A stretch of 64,000 nucleotides of DNA from Plumapathes pennacea (Eukaryota > Cnidaria > Anthozoa > Antipatharia > Myriopathidae), in contig OZ038464.1 of assembly GCA_964036295.1 (NCBI GenBank), positions 9,658,001-9,722,000 on the forward strand, written 5' to 3'. Numbering within the stretch: the first letter of the stretch is position 1; each line of letters starts with the position of its first letter. The notes below the pieces were generated by a model, which saw nothing but the letters and a program-made list of their open reading frames with translations, did not search any database and was not told where the DNA came from. Shown in pieces: positions 49,511 through 60,000 of this stretch. The position numbers and the translations under genes are program-made.

Positions 49511-51125
49511 GGTTGTGACTAAACTGGATACTCCAAAATCAGGTTTCCGAGAGGAAACTGGGACCGAATCAAAAATTAAATTCTCGTCAGCTCGGACCGT
49601 GTTCCGAAAACAGTACGACAGTGACGTTGATGTTTTGAAAGTTTGTTTGGCGCGCATTAGCAAGTCCGCTCGGCTGGCCGCGTCGCGCCGCCTGTGTTCC
49701 TTTTTATGCGGACGTGGAGGTCAATTCCAAATAAAACTGAAGCGGCTCAAGACATGAGTAGAAACTGTAACCAGTCAACACTAGATACACAAAGAAGCAT
49801 TGTAGTCGTGAGCGTGAAAAGGACAATATTACTGTTTATTTGTAAAATTTCGGGTCAGCCGGCCATTTGCTCGAGAACACAGTGGTTTGGATGAAAATAA
49901 CTTATCTATATAAGCATCCTAATACAGTAAATACGGATAAATATCTACATATTTTTAGAATACGTTGGAAATCTGATCCGTCTATAACTGTTGGCTTCTA
50001 TGGGCTTCATTATTATTCCTATTTACTTATCATTCCTGTGGTGATTTTTGACAGTTCGCACCTTCACGCGGAATGCTTAATCTTGATTGCATGTCTTATC
50101 GTGAATGCGTTCGTCTTTTGGAGTTAAGACTGATCAAGAAACACAGGATCGTACACAAGCCGTTTCAATCGCTCTCCGGAACAGTTCACGCGGTGGGATT
50201 TTTTTATCTTCGGTGTCAATATTCATCTGTGCCAGATCAGCCAGAACAAGCCTTTCTTCTTTAGTATTTTCTCCCCAAGCTAATTTTTTCCTTCTAAAAC
50301 CTTTCCAGTGCCGAATTTTATTTGACTGTCTTCCGGTGTTAGATGCTTCTGTGTTAGTCGTCCGGAGCCGTTTACGAACATTGTTGACAAAAAAACGACC
50401 TCGGTTCGTCTGAAGCATCTAACACCGGAAGACAGTCAAATAAAATTCGGCACTGGAAAGGTTTTAGAAGGAAAAAATTAGCTTGGGGAGAAAATATTTA
50501 CAGTCTTAACTCCAGAAGACGAACGCATTCACGATAAGACATGCAATCAAGATTTAAGCATTCCGCGTGAAGGTGCGAACTGTCAAAAATCACCACAGGA
50601 GTGATAAGTAAATAGGAATAATAATGAAGCCCATAGAAGCCAACAGTTATAGACGGATCAGATTCCCAACGTATTCTAAAAATATGTAGATATTTATCCG
50701 TATTTACTGTATTAGGATGCTTATATAGATAAGTTATTTTCATCCAAAACCACTGTGTTCTCGAGCAAATGGCCGGCTGACCCGAAATTTTACAAATAAA
50801 CAGTAATATTGTCCTTTTCACGTTCACGACTACAATGCTTCTTGTGTGTATCTGGTGTTGACTGGTTACAGTTTCTACTCATGTCTTGAGCCGCTTCAGT
50901 TTTTTTTGGAATTGACCTCCACGTCCGCGTAAAAAGGAACACAGGCGGCGCGACGCGGCCAGCCGAACGGACTTGCTAATGCGCGCCAAACAAACTTTCA
51001 AAACATCAACGTCACTGTCGTACTGTTTTCGGAACAAGGTCCGAGCTGACGAAAATTTAATTTTTGATTCGGTCCCAGTTTCCTCTCGGAAACCTGATTT
51101 TGGAGTATCCAGTTTAGTCACAACC
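49511..51125. mobile_element. 1.6-kb near-perfect palindrome (foldback element) inside the satellite
   Basis: The left arm runs 49511-50349 and the right arm 50412-51125, around a 62-bp loop. Ends are GGTTGTGACTAAACTGGATA and its reverse complement. The arms differ by only a few substitutions and one ~125-135 bp block (about 50132-50264) present only on the left. Each arm holds an ~80-residue frame (TKLDTPKSGFREETGTES...). The right arm, on the minus strand, has an intact 109-codon frame (50827-50498) whose left-arm counterpart is frameshifted. The proteins match no family I know. The element interrupts a satellite unit after CACAAAGCTTTC. Confidence 0.8.
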
Positions 51126-51430
51126 GTTTGATATGGGCGGCTCGCCCAAGCTTTTGGAGAGGAAACTGTGGTTTATTTATTCGGAATTGTTCTCGGCCTA
51201 TTTTTCCTCTCCTATACACAAAGCTTTCAGGCGGCTCGCCCAAGCTTTTGGAGAGGAAACTGTGGCTTTATTTATTCCGAAATGTTTTCCGAATTTTTCG
51301 GCCTGGTTTTCCTCTCCTATACACAGAGCTTTCAGGCGGCTCACCCAAGCTTTTGGAGAGGAGACTTTTGCGTATTTGTTCCGAAATGTGAGTGAAATGT
51401 TTTAGAATTTCTCGGTCTGGTTTTATTCAC
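51126..51430 (+). repeat. ~100-bp satellite array, right block
   Basis: Resumes with GGCGGCTCGCCCAAGCTTTT at ~51136 in the same orientation as the left block and continues for about three units (anchors near 51145, 51241 and 51345) before fading. Confidence 0.85.
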
Positions 51431-52695
51431 CGCGGAAACATTTGAGTAGTCCCTAGGAGTGACGCTTTTATTATCCCAAAACATCCACGTCTTGCTGAAG
51501 TGAACGCGCTCAAATATCAGACCCTGTTGAGAGTTTTGGCACCTTCAATGTTAGATACGGCAGGAGGGCGAAAGAGTGAAGCTCGTCATGTGATCGGAAA
51601 GCATCCGGTGTGACGTCAGGCTTGTCACGGCGTCGGATTACCAGTGCGAAAATGGAGCCGATTTGAGAACCTATGGCGTAAAAGGGTTGTGGTCACTAAC
51701 AAAGTTACGCCATTGAGTGTATTGGAACGTATGGGATGTGACAGTTTTCTAAATAGATAAAAATACAGTGTAGAAAATGTAGTGCATGACTTCATTCTAA
51801 AAATTGAAAATACGTGTGAAAACTACACTGTATTATGACGCCATTCTATACATTGCCGGTTTTGCTACAACACGAAACCAGAAGCTATTTATAGGGTCTT
51901 ACGCATAATTCTACAAGAAAAGCAAAACACACACTGCTTTATTTTCTGTTACATGATCACCCCACTCTCGTCAGTACAATTTGTCACAAGTCAAATATCC
52001 AGAAGTGGGAACCTTATTTGCTTATGGAGTTTCAAACCCACCTTAAGCATGAGTCCCTCCATGACCACACAGAAAACCGGGGGCAATAATAGGTCTAAAA
52101 GAGGCGTATGACGTCATTCTAAAAAGTGATACTGCAGAGATATTTTGGTTTCAAACCAGAGTGAGTCACATATTTAATGATGATTCTCAAGCCGCAAGAA
52201 CTCAAAGAAATTATCTGTTGATGGTCAAGCAACCGACGAAACTTCATATGGTCAAGGTGAGTTCCTATTTGGCAGGGCTTAGCTGTTTCAGCCACGATTA
52301 GCTAATCCAGGGTGAGGTCAAAAGTTTTTATTTATTCTGAAAATGAGAAGCTCACAAAACGATTTCCTTGATTTCACGAGACAAATAATTTGGTTAATCC
52401 CGGGTTAGCTTAACTTTTGAACAACCGGGCCAAGTAAGCTGATGACAGCGAGGCGGCAAGATGTCACTTAGAAAATGAAACATTTTCTAAGGCAAAACTT
52501 GCAACACGTTGACTGATAATTTGGTTGAAAATTACATGAATTACAAACTGAGATTCTGTAAGAATCCAAAGAGCCCAAATGATTGCTTTCCACTGTCCGT
52601 GTATTTCTCCGGTTGAAAAATCTAGTTAATTTTTTTCTGTCAGTTAAGATTTCAGCAACTGCAATCTAAAATACCTTCATAATGAAGCTCACTAG
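51431..52695. other. Intergenic, nothing recognised
   Basis: No coding frame. No tandem or inverted repeat visible by eye. Confidence 0.4.
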
Positions 52696-52887
52696 TTAAA
52701 TCGTGAAGTTAGCTGGCCCAACCAGAGCGTCATAAACGTCTGCGCCAGCAACTAATTTTTCACCCAAGCCTAATCTTTGAAAGGTTTCCTCGCCTGCTGC
52801 AGCTGCCAGGGATTTCAATATGAATCCATCTGTATTTCCTCCGCCACGGATGTATAGCGGTGCATACTTTGTCTTCTTTTCCCCCAT
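52696..52887 (-). pseudogene. Coding-like fragment of unknown family
   Basis: A minus-strand frame of 63 residues (MGEKKTKYAPLYIRGGG... ending VYDALVGPANFTI, stop) has balanced, protein-like composition unlike the surrounding repeats. It may be a terminal exon or the remnant of a gene; I found no convincing partner exon and do not recognise the family. Confidence 0.3.
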
Positions 52888-52896
52888 TCCCTTCAC

Positions 52897-54050
52897 TTAA
52901 TTTGTATCTGTCCAGTGGCGTTTTGATTGAATACCGGTCTAATCTTTTTTCCCTTCAACAGTTCTGATTATCATTAACGTGACCGTTCTACATCACGGAA
53001 GCTGTAGTTTTATCAACTGAAGGTACGATGTCGTCACATACTAATCAATCACATTTATAGTGCAGTAGAAAGTGATTTGCGACAGACAACCTTTGAGATA
53101 AAACACTGTAATTATTATACTCAACCAACGACTGTTAAGTGAAGGCGCATGTCTCTGGCCAAGGTTAGATTGACGGAGGAGAAAGATTCCCTACTAAATG
53201 ACAAATAGGAAGGTTTATTGTTTTTTCATAGTGACGTGCAGTTTACCACTTTCAGTCCCACGCTCAGAATACAAATTCTCCCAACTATAAAATAAAAAAA
53301 ATACGTATGAAATAAGAATTGATATATCAATCAACTTCTATTTTAAGAAAGTATCAAATTTTCTCCATATGATATATCTCTGGTAAGAGACTGAAAAGAG
53401 AAAATTGAAGCTGATCACTCTTGGGAGTGAAAGTGTTAAACCAAAATGAAATATAGTGAAACAGAAAGTTACAATGCATTATACACCGAAACAATTTAGC
53501 TTTAGCGTAACAGTCATCATGAAAAATTGGTGACCTGCTTTAATCCACACAAAAGTAATATGCAGCAGTTGTCGAAATTCACTGAGCGTAATTGCATTCA
53601 AATAATGCAACGTTTCTCCACGCCTAATGCTAGCTAGTTTTTAACGAACCTCTATTAAGCGGCCAACCCCTATTAAGCGGACACTTGCCATTTCCCCGAG
53701 AGTGGTCACTTAATAGAGCATCGACTGTATTCTAAACCTGATCCGTGAGTTCACATTATATTATGAAATATATCGCATGAATGATTTAAATCGAACATTG
53801 TGGTAACGCTAGCTTTTGAGAATGATAACAAATTTCGATTATTAATTGCTTTCTCGGGACGAACAGTTAGCGGAGCTTTTTTGCCACTAGATGGCAGATT
53901 TACGTGACGAACTTCAATTTTCTCTCTCCAATGACATATCAAACAGTGGAGGGAGTTTGTCAAATGATTGAATTATAAACTCTCACTACATCATTCAAAC
54001 ATTTCCTTATTGAAGGATTGGAAGAGTTTGGATTTTGAACTCAGAGACAA
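52897..54050. repeat. Upstream region of the HECT gene with family D repeats
   Basis: Family D copies at ~53240-53445 and ~53930-54045, and a MITE-like piece at 53640-53735 (AACCTCTATTAAGCGGCC ... CGACTGTA). The second family D copy reaches almost to the first coding ATG. Confidence 0.55.
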
Positions 54051-57000
54051 ATGGAAGTAGGAACGCGTGTCGTGCAAGGACCAACTGGAACAGAAAACCA
54101 AGATGGCGGAGAAGGAAGCTTAGGAACAGTAACCCAAGTAAAGTTGGACCCTTCTCACCAGATGGTCTGGATCCAATGGGACAACGGCAGAAAATCCGTA
54201 CATCAAGTTGGACAGAATGATAAACACAACCTGCTTGTGTATGACAAGAATGGTGAGCTAATGAAGAGTGACCGGGTTATATATTTTCCTTCAATCTAGT
54301 CACCAAGATTGCATGATGCATGATTGAATTCTCACTTCTATCAATTCTCACTACATCACTTATATATTTTCTTCTTAAGGTAGGGAGAACTTGTATTTTT
54401 GAGCTTGGGAATAAAAGTGTTAAGCCTTTCACTCCCTAGAGTGATCAACTTCACTCTTTTTCCTTCAGTTTGAAGTCTCTAATATTTTGTCAGGTACGAC
54501 CCACACTCATGTGGTATGCGATGGCTGCGGCCAAGCACCTCTCTTGGGTTTACGATGGCACTGTCTCGATTGCCCAGACTATGACTTGTGCACCACGTGC
54601 TATATGACAGATGTTCACAATCTCAGTCACCGTTTTGAACGGATAGACGATGCGCTACGGTAGGATTTAATTAATTACTATTAATTACAATTGATTTACA
54701 GGAATGTTCTGAAATGCTTCAGTAAGTCGAGGCATTTCTTAGTTGTTCACTAACCAGTCTTCTTGGACTGTTGCGAGTGGATGAGTGTGAGGTACCAGAA
54801 ACCCCCTGGGAACAAACAGGCGAAACCTTCCTCCATGTCTTGTATTCATACTGTTCTCATATACTTGGTTAAGTGACATGATTCAGCCAATCGCGTGGCG
54901 GTCACAAATCTAAGAATAGATAATCACTCAGCGGCAAGAGTTGTTCTGTTTCTAATCCGAGACTTGGAAATGAGGCTTTTCTTTGGCCGAAGTTTATTTG
55001 TCAGCCACTCGCCAAATTCCACTCACCGGTCTGCAGATTGACGAAGATACGTACATAACTAAAACATCGCTATATTTGGTATGAATACAGTGGATCTTTG
55101 TTTGCATATTTTACTTTATAAATCGAAAGAAAATGCCAGATTTAGTAAATACCAAATACTTTTTAGTAATGACATTTTCATCACATTGGATTCCGTTTCC
55201 TAACAGAAGAAAGCATGGTGAACCTGTGGGGAGGCGAGAAGGAGTAGTGAAGCATCTTGCTAGAGGGATTTTCCCGGGCGCTACAGTAAAGAGGGGTCAT
55301 GATTGGAAATGGGGAGACCAGGACGGAGGAGTTGAAAGTGAAGGTTTTGTCGTAGAAGTTTGCGACTGGTCAGAGGAAGGGGAGAAAAAAAGGAATGCGG
55401 TACGGGTCCAGTGGTTTCATGGGAAGAAAGAAGACATCTATAGGATGGGCTACGATGGGAAAGTAAGTGTTGCTTGTCTGAATAGTTCACGTAAAACCAG
55501 GAGTAGAGATCAAGTCTAAACCACAAAGACTGCAAGAAAAGATTCAGCCAGTGAAAACAAACTAATTACAGCGCAGAGGCCATAAGTTAAGAAAAAGTTT
55601 ACAATCAACCTAGCCTCCTGACAGCAGACCCCGAACGGCTTCCGTTTTACTTTCCAACAAAGTGGACGCCGCACTCGTGGATCTGCTGGCACGAGGCTAC
55701 AATCACCAAAATTAATGTCAGTAAAAACATTACAACACCAACGAGTCCAACCATGCATTGCGAAGCCGCCACAGAAAAAGGTCAAAGTCCTGTGTTCCGT
55801 GTTTATGTACGCTGAGTGACGTTTTGAGTGTTTGCTGCATCCTGAGACAGCACATTGCGTTGGCGTAGTCGCAACAAACAGCCGCAAATAATGTATTGGC
55901 TTTTCGAGTTAGCTCTTTATCCTAACAGCATCACAGCAATGTATAAAAACTCGAAGGCTGGGTTGGTCTCAACAAGAAAAAATATATATGATTAATCAAT
56001 CAATCAAAACCAAATATATAGCGATTTTAAGACAAGTGAAACTTATCCTCTTCTCAAACAAGTCCGATGTTGTTTCCAATTTTTTGGTTTTCAGTTCGAC
56101 TTGCAGTGCACAGCTCCCGTAAGTGCGGGCCACTATTACAGGGATCACCTTCCCTCACTGCGCATCGGGAAAACGAAAACCATAAAGGGCCTCAGTACTT
56201 GGGATAAAGTTTACATGTTTATGACGGCGGCCGAGAAGATGAATGAACTCGCCGAACACGCAAGACCCAACCAAGAAACGGTTGATGTGCCTTCCTTCAA
56301 AGTATGTACTCTTGTCGTGCAACAACGTTGCGTTACAGGTTGCACAGTAACGTGGTGCGTATTACCATCCATGCCTGTTGCAAGCTGCAGCAACTTGTTG
56401 CACAAATTAAGCCCTGTGTACATGGAAGGAGGGTGACCCTCCTAGAAGGGTCACCCTTCTCTATTGAAATTCCTTGTTCCGTTAGGTAGGGTCACCCTAG
56501 GAGGAGGGTTACCCTATCTCCTCGTGAGGGTATCCCTACCAGCAGGGACAACTTTTGGCCATGTAAACGCTCGAGGTAGGGTTACCCTTCCAGGAGGGCT
56601 AAGATTTAGCGGTGCAAGTTTACTATCTTAAATCTTGCGACCGGGCGATGCCTTTCAAACTCTTGGTGAGATAGCCCTAGGGATAGCGTTTGGCATGTGA
56701 AGGGGGGCTATCTTCTAATCCTTCTAGGAGGGTGTCCCTACTAGGAGGGTCACCCTCCTTCCATGTAAATAGGACCTTAGTAGAATTGGTTACTGCTGCG
56801 TGCCTACTGTTGATGCAACTTGCAACATGGTGGTAATACGCACAATAATAAACGGTGCAACATTGTTGGGCGACAAGTTGCGAGAAACTGTTGCCTGTAT
56901 TACATCACTTAGCTTTACGTACCTAAAACCCCGCTCGAGAACCCTTTAATACTACATGCTAAACTTGGATTGTACTCATTGAGAGAAAGTTTTGAGTGGT

Positions 57001-60000
57001 CACATCTTTAATTGTCATTTGACAGTTGGAATATATTTTTAGGTTGAGTTAATTTAATTTGCCTTTGGCAGTGAATGGATTAAAGATTCTGTTTTGTTTT
57101 TCCCGGTGCTGTACTTTTTCCGTCTGTACAGGATTTTAAAACAAACGAAAGAAGAAAAATTCAAAGACAAACAACCGAAGAAGAGATAGAAAGTCAACTT
57201 AAAAATAAGGAAGAAGAAGAACTGATGCAGGCCATAAAGATGTCTCTTGCAGACAGCGAGCAGCCTGACACAGAGGTATGTCCCCCCCCCCCCCCAGAGC
57301 AAGTTTTGAGTGGTCACATCTTTATTTGACAGTTCAGGAGTGGATAGTATTTTACGTTGAGTTAATTTTGCCTTTGGCAGTGAATGGATTAAAGTTTCTG
57401 TTTTTTTGTTTTGCACGGTGCTGTACTTTTTCCGTCCGTACAGGATTTTAAAACAAACGAAAGAGGAAAAATTCAAACAACCGAAGAAGAGATAGAAAGT
57501 CAACTTATGAATGAGGAGGAAGAAGAAGAGCTGGTACAGGCCTTAAAGATGTTTCTTGCAGATAGCGAGCAGCCTGACACAGAGGTATGTTCCTCCCCGT
57601 CGGGAGAGGGGATGGGAGAACTACTACATAAAAAGAACGGTGATGCTTGTCGGGAATTTCCTTTTGACTCATAAGATGTACTAAAACGGGCTTGGCTCGA
57701 GCTTATTCTGACCCCTAAATTGTACCAATAAAAGCATACCAAGACTTTTTAAACTTTAAAAGGTATTTCCCCCGCCCTCCATGAGCAAGTTTTGAGAGTC
57801 TCACATCTTTAAGTTTCATTTGACAGTTCAAGAGTGAATAGTTGTTTTAGGTTAAGTTCATTTTGCCTTTGGCAGTGAATGGATTAAAGATTCTGCTTTG
57901 TTTTGCACAGTGCTGTACTTTTCCGTCCGTACAGGATTTTGAAACGAACGAAAGAGGAAAAATTCAAAGACAAACAACCGAAGAAGAGATAGAAAGTCAA
58001 CTTAAAAATAAGGAAGAAGAAGAGCTGATGCAGGCCATAAAGAGGTCTCTTGCAGACAGCGAGCAGCCTGACACAGAGGTATGTTCCTCCCCGTCGGGAG
58101 AGGGGATGGGAGGGCTACTACATAAAAAGAACGGAGATGCTCGTCGGGAATTTCCTTTTGACCCATAAGATGTACTAAAACGGGCGTGGCTCGAGCTTGT
58201 TCTGACCCCTAAAATGTACCAATTAAAGCATACCAAGACTTTTTAAACTTTAAAAGGTTTTGATGCTTTAATTGCTATAAACACCCATACATTAGAAGTT
58301 CATTCGACTGGCACCCGTCCCCTAGACTGTGCCACGTCTGGTAAAAATATCAGAATTTGATGTTGAGCACCAAGCGGTACCAAAACCCGTGATTATGACC
58401 CCTAAGGTACGACGAGCATCCCCGTCTTTTTTTATATGGGATTCCCCCCCCCCCCCCCCCCCCCACGGTAGGTCCACACCTTGCTTTATATGCGAGATGT
58501 GGTCACTGCATGCGAGAAGTATTTATACATCCAACCTGATGGCGATGATCTGCCCATACAAGCAAAGCAAAGTAATTACAGCTCGCAATCGAGTTTTGCT
58601 TTTTTGTTCCTGATTGGCCGAAAATATGTGCTGCCAAAGTTGATTGGACTATTGGACCAATCCAAAAGCGTTTCAAGCACAAAAACCAAAATGATTACAC
58701 AATTAATTTCGACCGTCATTCTTATAACTTCTATTGCAAGTGTAAGTGTATTTTGAATATGCAGGAAGCTGTTGCAAACGTAGAAGTCTCCAAGCCTTCT
58801 GAAACTGGAGCGGAATGTGAGCTTCAACAGAAGCAAGAAGTGGAAGATTCCGAATGTGAACATGAATTGATGGAAGAATTCTTTCTGAACCTGCTGGGCT
58901 TGGCCTTGGCTTATTCAGAAGATGCCCCAAAGGTTAGTTGTGATCGCGTGGCTTGTCAGTGTTGTCATTCAAAACGGCGTCCGACCATTGCTTACTATGG
59001 GTCCGCGCAACATTGCGTCATTAACCCTTTTACTCCTAAGCTCAAAATACAGATTCTCCCAACCTTTTAAGGGGAAACTGTGCGAGTGATCCATCCAAGT
59101 GCACTATCAAGTGGCAAATTATCCATACTGATCATCCATATAATCTCTAATGAGAGTTTGAAGGAGATACAAGTTGATCATATTCAGATGGAAAGGGTTA
59201 AATTATTTTAAAGAGCGTGGCAAAATACTCAATACGAGATCAACCCTCTGTGCTAAAACAGTAACACTAAATATTAAATAAAATAAATACATCAGTCCCA
59301 CTTTATTTTAGTCTCAATGTATTTAGCACTGCCGTGCTGATTGGGGAAACTTGAAATGAAGAAACTAAATATCATAAACTGAACGTAAATTTGTTAAGAA
59401 TCCCAACCGGTCGGAGGCTAACCAGTTGGCTATTTACATAGTGTGGCCGAGGATTTGAACTCAGGACTACCGTGTTGCAAATTCAGCTAGTGGTCAGAGC
59501 GGGACTTAAACCTGGGACTTCAAGTCCGGCGCCCTAAACACTCGGCCACACTGCCTTCTAACTACAACCTTAGCAGTTTGAAAACGATTTCATCAACAGT
59601 GAACACTTTCTTTTTGTTTTCCCTGCCAGTTTACTTGAAAAACTTTCAACAGGCAAGGTACACGATGCAAATTGTTTGACAAATACTTAACATCATTCTG
59701 TGTGTACTTTTTTGTAGAAAAATGAAATGGACGACAATAGTATACCTCCTTTTGTGCAGTGGATACTTAGCAGGATAAACGAAACTTCGCAACAGAACCC
59801 AGATTCTACTGGAGCAGCGGCTGCAGGACCTCGCGTTCATTGGTGGTAAATTAAACCACGTGTTTTCATCCAAACTAACTATTTAATTTGCAAAAACGAA
59901 ACTTTTTTCCACTGATTAATAGTTTGAACACTGGCTGCTATTGGAAAACAGCCATTGAGATCTTTCATGAATGGTCACACAGGTTTCGAGGTATTATTTG

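Noticed and set aside
48865..49518. 217-codon frame with repeated SFQAARPSFWRGN
   Set aside because: It follows the ~100-bp satellite exactly and other frames are also open; no start or splice context.
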